A DNA stretch of 6,051 nt from DATFYI01 sp035315125 (GTDB taxonomy: Bacteria > Chloroflexota > Anaerolineae > Anaerolineales > Anaerolineaceae): NCBI GenBank assembly GCA_035315125.1, contig DATFYI010000328.1:1-6051 (forward strand), written 5' to 3'. Below, piece by piece: positions 1-5,800 of this stretch. The stretch's first letter is position 1; each line of letters begins with the position of its first letter. The translations under genes were made by a program, and so were the position numbers. The notes under the pieces were generated by a model. That model had not been told where the DNA came from. It searched no databases and worked only from the letters and a program-made list of their open reading frames with translations.

Positions 1-1
1 A

Positions 2-100
2 GCCTCGCGAATTAATCTAGCCGAATCTAAAGTTCAGCTATGGCTGGTGCCTACCGATGAAGAATTTGTCATTCTCGGAGAAGTTATTGCGTTAATATAA
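2..100 (+). CDS. C-terminal fragment of an unidentified protein, possibly LexA/UmuD-like (S24 family)
   Basis: An open frame enters from the left edge and ends at TAA (98-100), giving 32 residues that finish VPTDEEFVILGEVIALI. The segment looks like real coding sequence: a beta-strand-like hydrophobic pattern with acidic turns, followed at once by a hairpin suited to termination. The ending resembles the last two strands of LexA/UmuD/phage-repressor S24 proteins, where a turn such as 'eDvqilGrVvgvi' closes the fold. The catalytic Ser/Lys region would lie outside the window, so the family is only a suggestion. The gene converges with htrA. Coding is likely; the family assignment is weak. Confidence 0.45.
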   Translation, partial: ASRINLAESKVQLWLVPTDEEFVILGEVIALI

Positions 101-112
101 TCAATTTAAAGC

Positions 113-151
113 CCCCTCTCTCCTGGAACAGAGGACGCCAGGAAAGAGGGG
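113..151. terminator. Long hairpin between convergent genes, probable bidirectional terminator
   Basis: The arms CCCCTCTCTCCTGG (113-126) and CCAGGAAAGAGGGG (138-151) pair at 13 of 14 positions around an 11-nt loop; the one mismatch is C120-A144. The hairpin starts 12 nt after the stop of the left-edge gene and lies 41 nt beyond the stop of htrA on the other strand, where a shared terminator would be expected. Neither side has a long T tract: the minus-strand side reads GCTTTAAATT and the plus-strand side has none. Termination is therefore inferred from stem strength and position. Confidence 0.6.
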
Positions 152-192
152 TACATGAGGAGGAGAGGAAACCTAAGCGATGTTTTGTGTCA

Positions 193-1476
193 CTACTGTC
201 CGGAAGCAGGCAGTGCACCCAGCGTTACTTTCACATCTTGCTGGCTGCCGTTCCGTAGCACCGACACGGTGACGGTATCGCCAACCTTTGTGTTATTGAA
301 CAGGTAGGATGCCAGATCTTCAAATTGTTTGATGGGCTGCCCGTTAATTGCGATGATCACATCGCCGCCAACCATAGCCTGCTGGCCATTGATGACCACC
401 TGTTTGGTGCTGGCATGCAGGCCGGCCTTGCTGGCGGGACCGCCAGAGGTTACGTCCACGATCAGGGCGCCTTGCTGGTCGCCAGGAAGATTCATAGCAG
501 AGGCCAAATCAGGGGTCAAGGTAGTGCCGCTGATACCGATATAGGGATGCTGGTAAGAACCGGTTGAGATCAGGGATGGTACGACCTTCTGGACAATGTT
601 GGATGGGATTACAAACCCGATGCCGGCATTGGAATTGGCCGATGATTCGATGGCGGCTGTAACGCCAACCAATCTGCCCTGGTCATCTAAGAGCACACCA
701 CCTGAATTGCCGGGGTTGATAGCCGCATCGGTCTGGATGATGTCAGGAATGTTGTAGGTTGGGCCGGTTTGGGCAGTCTGGTTGTCAAGACCAACTGGCA
801 GGCTGCGATCAAGAGCGCTGACGATGCCTTGAGTCATGGTGTTGGAAAGACCATAGGGGTTACCGATGGCGATAACGATCTGCCCAACTTTAACCTGTGA
901 CGAATCGGCCGGAATAACCGGATGGAGTTTGTCAGAGGATACGTTCACTTTCACGACTGCCAGGTCTGCGTTGGGATCTGCGCCGACCAGTTTGGCCGGT
1001 ACAATTGTGCCGTCCGCGAAGGTTACATCGATACTGGAAGCGCCGGATATAACATGGTTATTTGTTACGATGTCACCATTAGTGTCCCATACGAAACCTG
1101 AACCCAGTGCTTGCTGAACTGGTTGAGCGCCCTGGTTGTTGCCAAAGCCAAATGGGAAACCGGGCACACGACCGTTACCGGTAGTTGTGCTGGTACCGCT
1201 TTCAATAACGCTAATACTGACAACAGATGGATTAACCGCCTGGTAAATACTTTCGAACGAACTTTCCAGGTCTGAAAGGGATTGGGATGTCGTTACTGCC
1301 CCGGTGACTGGTTTGGCTGTGTCCACCACCGGTTGAGCGGATTTCACAACGACCGCCGGGCTGGTAGAACTGGTAGAATTGGTGGTCTGGCTAAAAGGAA
1401 CAGCTAAAGCGCCACAGGCGACCAACACGAGCCCGCTTACCAGAATTACTGGTATAAGTGCCTTTGAAATTTTCAT
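193..1476 (-). CDS. htrA: HtrA/DegP-like serine protease, putative lipoprotein, one PDZ domain
   Basis: This is a 427-residue S1C (trypsin-fold) protease expected to degrade or refold damaged exported proteins outside the membrane. The N-terminus has a basic start and a hydrophobic stretch (residues 7-20) ending in the lipobox LVAC, so Cys21 is the probable lipidation site. A Ser/Thr/Val/Pro-rich linker follows (about 30-66). The protease domain (about 72-305) carries the full triad: His141 in TNNHV, Asp171 in NADLAVVKV and Ser258 in GNSGG. A Gly/Pro/Phe-rich loop at about 100-120 precedes the catalytic His region. A single PDZ domain spans about 312-418, with a carboxylate-binding-like YIGI at 312-315 and GGDVIIAINGQPI at 370-382. 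The start has a good ribosome site, CGGAGG, 8 nt upstream. It is divergent from a two-component operon, which suggests stress control. Length fits single-PDZ HtrA proteins. The family assignment is secure; the lipid anchor is inferred. Confidence 0.95.
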   Translation of the reverse strand: MKISKALIPVILVSGLVLVACGALAVPFSQTTNSTSSTSPAVVVKSAQPVVDTAKPVTGAVTTSQSLSDLESSFESIYQAVNPSVVSISVIESGTSTTTGNGRVPGFPFGFGNNQGAQPVQQALGSGFVWDTNGDIVTNNHVISGASSIDVTFADGTIVPAKLVGADPNADLAVVKVNVSSDKLHPVIPADSSQVKVGQIVIAIGNPYGLSNTMTQGIVSALDRSLPVGLDNQTAQTGPTYNIPDIIQTDAAINPGNSGGVLLDDQGRLVGVTAAIESSANSNAGIGFVIPSNIVQKVVPSLISTGSYQHPYIGISGTTLTPDLASAMNLPGDQQGALIVDVTSGGPASKAGLHASTKQVVINGQQAMVGGDVIIAINGQPIKQFEDLASYLFNNTKVGDTVTVSVLRNGSQQDVKVTLGALPASGQ

Positions 1477-1484
1477 TCTAAAAA

Positions 1485-1490
1485 CCTCCG
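1485..1490 (-). promoter_or_regulatory. Ribosome binding site of htrA
   Basis: The minus strand reads CGGAGG, 8 nt before the ATG at 1476. It is a near-ideal Shine-Dalgarno sequence, and it fixes the start just before the positively charged signal peptide. Confidence 0.8.
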
Positions 1491-1517
1491 TCTTACATGT
1501 CTTGTTATTGCAGTCAA

Positions 1518-1526
1518 AATATAACA
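1518..1526 (-). promoter_or_regulatory. Candidate extended -10 promoter of htrA
   Basis: The minus strand reads TGTTATATT: a TGn extension plus a -10 hexamer matching TATAAT at 5 of 6. A start near 1511 would give a leader of about 35 nt. No good -35 hexamer is found 16-18 nt upstream, which fits an activator-dependent promoter, perhaps driven by the neighbouring response regulator. It is a motif match only. Confidence 0.35.
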
Positions 1527-1608
1527 GACCAAGATTACAAAAAGATGAAATTTAGGAAAACATCTATTAAAAATGGGGTCACACTTTGTTCATTTATCTG
1601 TCATCTTC

Positions 1609-1637
1609 TTGTGTTAAAATTATTCAAATAGTATAGT
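1609..1637 (+). promoter_or_regulatory. Candidate sigma70-type promoter of the two-component operon
   Basis: A weak -35 (TTGTGT, 1609-1614) sits 17 nt from a strong -10 (TATAGT, 1632-1637; 5 of 6 matches). Transcription would start near 1644, just upstream of the regulator gene and downstream of both divergent control sequences. Confidence 0.5.
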
Positions 1638-1681
1638 TTACTGAAATGAACCATTGATTAATGATTTTCAGGATTGATGAC

Positions 1682-2362
1682 ATGAGATTGTTGATTGTTG
1701 AAGATAATCACCGTTTGAACAATTCCCTGCGAATGAGCCTGATGGATGATGGCTATGCCGTAGATCCGGCTTTTGATGGATTGGAAGGCGAAGAACTGGC
1801 CGAAATGACCCCATACGATGCCATTATACTGGACTTGATGCTACCCAAGAAGGATGGCATCGAAGTGTGCCGTGATCTGCGCGACAAGCATGTCAACACG
1901 CCCATTTTGATGTTGACCGCCCGCGATACGATTGAAGATCGTGTGCAGGGCCTGGATAGCGGGGCCGACGATTATCTGGTCAAGCCATTTGCGATCGAGG
2001 AACTACGCGCACGCTTGAGAGCTTTGCTGCGCCGAGACTCTGCCGATAGATCCGGTTTGATCCAGGTAGGTGACCTTATGCTCGATCCGGCTACTCATTC
2101 TGTAGAGCGTAGCGGCAGCCCAATCCAGCTGACTGCCAAGGAATATTCTTTGTTGGAGTATTTCATGCGCAATCCGGATCGACTGATCACCCGCGAGATG
2201 GCCGAAAGCCATATTTGGAGCTACGATTTCGACGGCACTTCCAATGTGGTTGACGTATATATTCGCCGGCTGAGACGTAAAATCGATGACCCTTATCCCG
2301 TCAAATTATTCGAGACGATTCGTGGAGCAGGATACCGGCTTTGCCGGCCGGTTGAAGCCTAA
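1682..2362 (+). CDS. OmpR/PhoB-family response regulator
   Basis: This is a 226-residue two-domain DNA-binding regulator. The receiver domain (1-115) has the acidic pair Glu7-Asp8, the phosphoacceptor Asp51 in LDLMLP, Thr79 in LTAR and Lys101 in VKPF. The winged-helix output domain spans about 126-222 and contains LTAKEYSLLEYF, the NVVDVYIRRLRRKID recognition-helix region and the ETIRGAGYRL hairpin. An in-frame ATG at 1661 would add seven residues (MIFRIDD). I prefer 1682 because AGGA lies 8 nt upstream, the 1661 start has no Shine-Dalgarno, and MRLLIVEDN is the normal family start. It is the first gene of an operon with the histidine kinase 14 nt downstream. Likely targets are its own promoter and the divergent htrA, inferred from position. 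Function is certain at family level; the signal and regulon are not visible. Confidence 0.95.
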   Translation: MRLLIVEDNHRLNNSLRMSLMDDGYAVDPAFDGLEGEELAEMTPYDAIILDLMLPKKDGIEVCRDLRDKHVNTPILMLTARDTIEDRVQGLDSGADDYLVKPFAIEELRARLRALLRRDSADRSGLIQVGDLMLDPATHSVERSGSPIQLTAKEYSLLEYFMRNPDRLITREMAESHIWSYDFDGTSNVVDVYIRRLRRKIDDPYPVKLFETIRGAGYRLCRPVEA

Positions 2363-2376
2363 ATAGAAGACCTATT

Positions 2377-3918
2377 ATGTATTTGCCATTCAAAGCCCTG
2401 AGCAGCCGGTTGCGGCAGTTTTTCAGCAGTATTCGCTTCCGGTTAACCCTCTGGTCACTGGTGATCCTTAGCCTGGTGCTGGTCATTTTTAGCAGCGTCG
2501 TTTATGAGCGTGAGCTCAATGATCTGAAATACCTGGCACTTAACCAGTTGGAAGCGCGCAGCCACCAGATGCAGATGGTTTACCACTTTATCGGGAGCCA
2601 ATATCCTTTGACCGGAAATTTGCTGCTGCCGCGCGATAGCGATGATGGTATGGCGCTTGTTCAGGCAAATGAGGCGGTGGCCTTGTTTGACGCCTCTACT
2701 GGAAAAATTATCCAGCAAATTGGACCGATCACGCCGCAGGATGTCAACCAGTTGGTTTCGCATTGGACAAATACGAATACCAGCGTTGGACCTTTTGCCT
2801 ACCAATTAGCGGGAATTTCTGCGGCCGGGCAGGGCAATAACCAGCAGTACTTTTTCTTAATGACCCCTGTACAGGTGCCTGGTTACGGCATGGTCATTCT
2901 GGTGATGGGCACACCACTCGATCCGGGCGGCCAACTTCCGGCTCTTTTTATTACTTTGTTATTGGCTTCATTAGCCACCCTGCTGATTGCGACGTTGGGC
3001 GGCTACTGGCTGGCCGGTCGCGCCATGAGCCCGGTCAAGAAAATTACCCAGGCGGCGCGCGAGATTGGCGAGACAGATTTACGTCGGCGCTTGAACTTAA
3101 AAGCTCATGATGAGCTGGGCGAGCTGGCCGATACTTTTGATGATATGCTGGCGCGTTTGCAGGCAGCTTTCGAACGCCAGCGCCAGTTTACCGCCGATGC
3201 CAGCCACGAGCTGCGCACGCCGCTAACGATTGTTGATTTGGAGGCAGACCGCGCCTTATCCAAACGGCGTACCCCAGAAGAATATGAGCGCGCCTTGACC
3301 GTCATAAAATCCGAGAACGAATATATGTCCCGACTGGTAAACGAGCTGCTCACGCTGGCCCGCATGGATGCCGGCCAAACCATGATCAAATCGGAAGAAT
3401 TGGACTTGAGCGATCTGGCTCTGGAAGTGGTTGAGCGGCTGCATCCCCTGGCGAAGCGGCGCGGTGTCGAGCTCTCTACCGGGGCATTGCCTGAACTGTT
3501 AATTAAAGGTGACCGGCAGTTCCTCATTCAAATGCTGACCAACCTGGTCGAAAACGGCATCAAATATAGCGAAGGCCTGCAGCAATGCATACAGGTAGAG
3601 ACCGGCTATCATTCGAATGAATCTCATTCTATGGCCTGGGTCACGGTCAGCGATCAGGGTCCTGGCATCCCGGCCGAAGACCTGCCGCTGATCTTCGACC
3701 GGTTTTACCGGGTGGATAAGTCCCGCAGCCATAATGGCGATGGGCCCCAAAACACCGCCGCCGAGGATGACCGTCCGGTTGGCAGTGGGTTGGGCCTTTC
3801 CATCGTGCAATGGATTGTGCGGGCACATGCCGGCCAGGTCAAGGTCGAAAGCCAGCTGGGCCAAGGCACCACCTTCACGGTAGAGTTGCCGCTGCTTAGT
3901 GCTCCGGCCGGGGCCTAG
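2377..3918 (+). CDS. Membrane sensor histidine kinase (HAMP, HisKA, HATPase_c)
   Basis: This is a 513-residue sensor kinase that should autophosphorylate and pass the phosphate to the regulator encoded 14 nt upstream. TM1 is at about 21-43 and TM2 at about 187-214. They flank an extracytoplasmic sensor region of about 145 residues with a PAS/Cache-like feel (VALFDASTGKII at 101-112) but no recognised family. A HAMP linker follows (about 210-262). The HisKA domain has the H-box ASHELRTP with phospho-His277. The ATPase domain has Asn393 (N-box, NLVENGIKYS), DQGPGIP at 426-432 (G1), FDRFYRVDKSRS at 440-451 (F-box) and GSGLGLSIV at 469-477 (G2). The F-box to G2 lid (residues 452-468, HNGDGPQNTAAEDDRPV) is roughly 13 residues longer than usual. 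All catalytic residues are present. The ribosome site is weak (GAAG), so translational coupling to the regulator gene is possible. Confidence 0.95.
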   Translation: MYLPFKALSSRLRQFFSSIRFRLTLWSLVILSLVLVIFSSVVYERELNDLKYLALNQLEARSHQMQMVYHFIGSQYPLTGNLLLPRDSDDGMALVQANEAVALFDASTGKIIQQIGPITPQDVNQLVSHWTNTNTSVGPFAYQLAGISAAGQGNNQQYFFLMTPVQVPGYGMVILVMGTPLDPGGQLPALFITLLLASLATLLIATLGGYWLAGRAMSPVKKITQAAREIGETDLRRRLNLKAHDELGELADTFDDMLARLQAAFERQRQFTADASHELRTPLTIVDLEADRALSKRRTPEEYERALTVIKSENEYMSRLVNELLTLARMDAGQTMIKSEELDLSDLALEVVERLHPLAKRRGVELSTGALPELLIKGDRQFLIQMLTNLVENGIKYSEGLQQCIQVETGYHSNESHSMAWVTVSDQGPGIPAEDLPLIFDRFYRVDKSRSHNGDGPQNTAAEDDRPVGSGLGLSIVQWIVRAHAGQVKVESQLGQGTTFTVELPLLSAPAGA

Positions 3919-3935
3919 TGAGATACATTCCGTTA

Positions 3936-4259
3936 TTATTCTGCATCGTAAGCCGCCAGGGCGGCTGGCAGGCATTGGATCACTACCTGCCCGGCAGCAG
4001 GCAGCCCAACCAAAATGGCGCTGATGATTTCGGTGCGGCTGGCGCCAGCGCTTTTGGCCGATTTTATATGGAAGAAAATGCCGCTTTCCATGCGCATCGC
4101 TGCTAAAACTGCCAGATAGGCCAATTCTTCGGTCTTTTTGTCCAGCGCGCTGGCCTGATCCAGTCCTTGTACGGCCCCCATCCAGGCCTGAGCCTGAGCG
4201 GGTGCTTCCTGCAAGAAAGTCTTAAACGAATTGCTGATACCTGCCGGTGAGTTATTCAT
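3936..4259 (-). CDS. Carboxymuconolactone decarboxylase/AhpD-like small protein lacking the catalytic cysteines
   Basis: This is a 107-residue all-helical protein of the CMD/AhpD-like fold. The core pattern is clear: Glu44-Glu45 near TEELAYLAVLAAM, His64 in FFHIKSAKSAGAS, then RTEIISAILVGLPAAG. Redox-active members carry Cys-x2-Cys-x3-His. Here the two positions before His64 are Met57 and Gly60, so the thiol pair is gone and peroxidase or disulfide chemistry of the AhpD kind is not expected. The only Cys is Cys96, near the C-terminus. AAGGGA about 7 nt upstream supports the ATG at 4259. The gene converges on the kinase gene with 17 nt between stop codons and no terminator there. Its upstream region is shared with the divergent DUF488 gene. 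Substrate and role are unknown. Confidence 0.8.
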   Translation of the reverse strand: MNNSPAGISNSFKTFLQEAPAQAQAWMGAVQGLDQASALDKKTEELAYLAVLAAMRMESGIFFHIKSAKSAGASRTEIISAILVGLPAAGQVVIQCLPAALAAYDAE

Positions 4260-4318
4260 GGGCGATTCCCTTTTCTAAGATTTAGTCGATGAGATTTGAA
4301 AAAAGTACACACTGCTTG

Positions 4319-4347
4319 TTGACAGAATTTACAGAAAGTTATATAAA
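4319..4347 (+). promoter_or_regulatory. Near-consensus sigma70 promoter of the DUF488 gene
   Basis: A perfect TTGACA (4319-4324), a 17-nt spacer and TATAAA (4342-4347) match the consensus at 11 of 12 positions. Transcription should start near 4354, leaving a leader of about 38 nt. This is the best promoter in the window. It suggests strong basal expression unless a repressor binds. Confidence 0.75.
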
Positions 4348-4391
4348 AAAGACAAGGAAATTATTATCTTGCCTAAGAACGGATCAATGAG

Positions 4392-4889
4392 ATGTTATTA
4401 ACTACTTTGGGATATGAAGGACTTAATATCGATCAATTTTTCAATATTTTATATTTGTATGGGGTTGAAGTCCTTGTAGATATTCGTGAAAAACCTATAA
4501 GTCGGAAGCCAGGTTTTTCTAAGAAGTCTTTAATAACAACGGCAAACAATTTTCAAATTGATTATATTAATATACCCGAACTAGGAAGTCCGATGGAGGT
4601 TCGTCATGACTTCCACGAAGATTGTGATTGGGAAAAGTTCACGTTTCGTTACCAGGCATATTTATCTTCAAAAGACCGTGAAATTGATAGTTTAACCAAA
4701 ATCGTCGCCGAAAAAGTATGTTGTTTATTGTGTTTTGAGGCTGATTATAAACACTGCCACCGTTTATTTGTGACCGAAAAAATTTGTAAATCCTTAGGCG
4801 ATAAACTGAGAGTTATCCATCTGGATAAGTCGGCCATAACGCCTCTTGCCTTGCAGCTACCTTTGGCGGATATATCAACCCGACTATAA
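4392..4889 (+). CDS. DUF488 family protein
   Basis: This is a 165-residue soluble protein with the hallmarks of DUF488: TLGYEG at 5-10, then VLVDIREKPISRKPGFSKK at about 27-45, PELGSP at 63-68, and LCFEADYKHCHR at 113-124 near the C-terminus. The biochemical role of the family is not established to my knowledge. The conserved Arg/Asp/Glu residues and the closing Cys-Phe-Glu...His-Cys-His-Arg motif suggest an enzyme or metal site. Cysteines are dense (78, 110, 111, 114, 122, 132). Residues after about VIHL (141-144) look like a non-conserved tail encoded opposite the 3' end of the next gene, which overlaps this one by 77 nt. A modest GGA lies 8 nt before the ATG, behind a near-consensus promoter. 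Family is confident; function is unknown. Confidence 0.85.
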   Translation: MLLTTLGYEGLNIDQFFNILYLYGVEVLVDIREKPISRKPGFSKKSLITTANNFQIDYINIPELGSPMEVRHDFHEDCDWEKFTFRYQAYLSSKDREIDSLTKIVAEKVCCLLCFEADYKHCHRLFVTEKICKSLGDKLRVIHLDKSAITPLALQLPLADISTRL

Positions 4890-5634
4890 GCCATTGGTCT
4901 TGAAATCTATGCATATTGCCCATTAAAAATATCAAATCTTTTTCTTCTGAAAATTCTCTTTCCAGTTTGTCGCGAAATGGTTGTTCCCATTTATTTCCAT
5001 AATCTTTTTGGCACTTCCAGAAAAATGTTCCAATTTCCCAATCGGTTATTTTGTGACTTAATTTTTCAATTCCATTTGGAGTTCGACACTCATATTTATA
5101 TCGAAAATCATATGGCACTTTTCTTAATACATTGCGTTTCCCAATATTGGTCTTATCGAATAGGCCTTGTTTAACCAAATTTTCTTTCTCTTGATCTGAC
5201 CAATCCGATTTGTCCGCTTCTGTTATTTCCAAGCTAATATTTAGCGGCTTGATAAAACCTAATGATTTCCCCTGCTCTAATCTAAGTGTTTCTAATTCTG
5301 AACAGCTATTTAATAGGTGCGGAGTGATCCATTGCATTCTTTCGCCCCAGGCATGATGTGTTTTGACTTGACGAAGCGTTTCGATGCTATCCACATCAAC
5401 TCGATAACTTTCCGGCCTGTGATCACTGCTTGCTCTGGTCACTTTTACCCTAATCCATTCCCATTTGCGAAATTGTTTAGAACCATCCAAAAGTCGAAAA
5501 GGAATGGGGTAGAGTCTGCGTATCTCCCCCGATTTAATGAAGGCTGCAACGCAAGTTGTTTCTGAATAATTTGAGCTTGGGATTGGATAGGTTTTTGTGA
5601 TTATCAAAAAATCTTCTTGAATATAATCAATCAT
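4813..5634 (-). CDS. Uncharacterised 273-residue protein paired with DUF488
   Basis: I do not recognise a named family. The protein is soluble: no signal peptide, no membrane segment, many charged and aromatic residues. Regions that look conserved include FLIITKTYPIPSSNYSET (9-26), EIRRLYPIPFRLLD (37-50), DHRPESYRVD (71-80), HKITDWEIG (194-202) and the closing DLIFLMGNMHRFQDQW plus LIVGLIYPP (233-257). The 'G-E-I-R-R-L-Y-P-I' and 'R-P-E-S' blocks resemble proteins I recall as widespread hypotheticals, sometimes near DUF488 genes; this is memory, not a search. The last 16 residues (VAARQEALWPTYPDG and nearby) look like an extension into the antisense of DUF488. The start is supported by GAGGGG (5643-5648) 8 nt upstream. 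No clear promoter was found, only A+T-rich -10-like strings. The length and the ribosome site make it a real gene. Confidence 0.8.
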   Translation of the reverse strand: MIDYIQEDFLIITKTYPIPSSNYSETTCVAAFIKSGEIRRLYPIPFRLLDGSKQFRKWEWIRVKVTRASSDHRPESYRVDVDSIETLRQVKTHHAWGERMQWITPHLLNSCSELETLRLEQGKSLGFIKPLNISLEITEADKSDWSDQEKENLVKQGLFDKTNIGKRNVLRKVPYDFRYKYECRTPNGIEKLSHKITDWEIGTFFWKCQKDYGNKWEQPFRDKLEREFSEEKDLIFLMGNMHRFQDQWLIVGLIYPPKVAARQEALWPTYPDG

Positions 5635-5712
5635 TTTTGTATCCCCTCATCCGGAAATGATCTTTTTTAGGTTGATTTTACAGCAATAATTATTAATAGC
5701 CCTAGTCTAAAA

Positions 5713-5746
5713 AAGAGAGCAAATATAGAAATTGATAAACTCTCTT
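5713..5746. repeat. Inverted repeat in the divergent intergenic region
   Basis: AAGAGAG (5713-5719) and CTCTCTT (5740-5746) are perfect 7-nt arms separated by 20 nt. They enclose the candidate -35 of the SRPBCC promoter (5732-5737). On the minus strand the second arm runs into TTTTTT, but a terminator is not expected between divergent genes and the loop is large. It may be a regulator site or chance. Confidence 0.25.
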
Positions 5747-5760
5747 CACCTTTTTACAAT
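5732..5760 (+). promoter_or_regulatory. Candidate sigma70 promoter of the SRPBCC gene
   Basis: TTGATA (5732-5737) and TACAAT (5755-5760) are each one base from consensus with an exact 17-nt spacer. The predicted start near 5767 gives a leader of about 34 nt. Confidence 0.6.
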
Positions 5761-5770
5761 ATTTATAGAG

Positions 5771-5785
5771 TAAGTAGGTCACTTA
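5771..5785. promoter_or_regulatory. Small dyad just after the predicted transcription start, possible operator
   Basis: TAAGT (5771-5775) and ACTTA (5781-5785) form a perfect inverted repeat around AGGTC. The position, a few bases after the predicted start near 5767, suits a repressor site. SRPBCC genes are often next to ArsR-type regulators, but none is visible here. The arms are short, so chance is possible. Confidence 0.25.
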
Positions 5786-5800
5786 AGCTACAATAAAAAT

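Larger units (their letters stand above)
4262..5800. other. A+T-rich segment carrying the DUF488 pair, possible laterally acquired block
   Basis: Hand counts of 60-nt blocks give 25 G+C at 4561-4620, 19 at 4681-4740, 17 at 5041-5100 and 22 at 5281-5340. Outside, counts are 30 at 3061-3120, 31 at 3361-3420, 35 at 3841-3900 and 34 at 5821-5880. The drop begins right after the CMD gene start and ends at the SRPBCC start, so the two genes and their control regions share a distinct composition. No integrase, tRNA end or flanking direct repeat was found. The limits are approximate. Confidence 0.5.

Noticed and set aside
155..270. Purine-rich GAGGAGG followed by an ATG at 180 and a 30-codon frame on the plus strand
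   Set aside because: The frame runs antisense into the htrA 3' end, has unlikely composition and a poor distance from the purine run; it is treated as chance.
325..567. Plus-strand frames opposite the PDZ region of htrA
   Set aside because: htrA is an unmistakable full-length protein here; the opposite frames show no recognisable domain.
1661..1681. Upstream ATG as the start of the response regulator
   Set aside because: There is no Shine-Dalgarno before it; the ATG at 1682 has AGGA at good spacing and gives the normal family N-terminus.
3105..3527. 140-residue Ser/Arg-rich minus-strand frame
   Set aside because: It is antisense to HAMP/HisKA coding sequence; the low-complexity Ser/Arg composition is typical of a shadow frame.
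3499..3975. 158-residue open frame on the minus strand inside the kinase gene
   Set aside because: It lies antisense to the conserved ATPase domain of the kinase, has no ribosome site or family signature, and is explained by the codon bias of the true frame.
3918..4106. 62-residue plus-strand frame after the kinase
   Set aside because: It is opposite the CMD-like gene, which has family motifs and a ribosome site.
4813..4828. Hairpin TTATCC-ATCT-GGATAA at the stop of the minus-strand partner gene
   Set aside because: The 6-bp, A+T-rich stem has no T tract on either strand and lies inside both coding regions, so it is not called a terminator.
5685..5694. Perfect 10-bp palindrome AATAATTATT
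   Set aside because: It is made only of A and T in a very A+T-rich spacer, where such palindromes are expected by chance.
4260..5800. Search for flanking direct repeats or inverted ends that would mark insertion of the A+T-rich module
   Set aside because: Reading both edges showed only short A/T-run similarities, with no convincing target duplication or terminal repeats.
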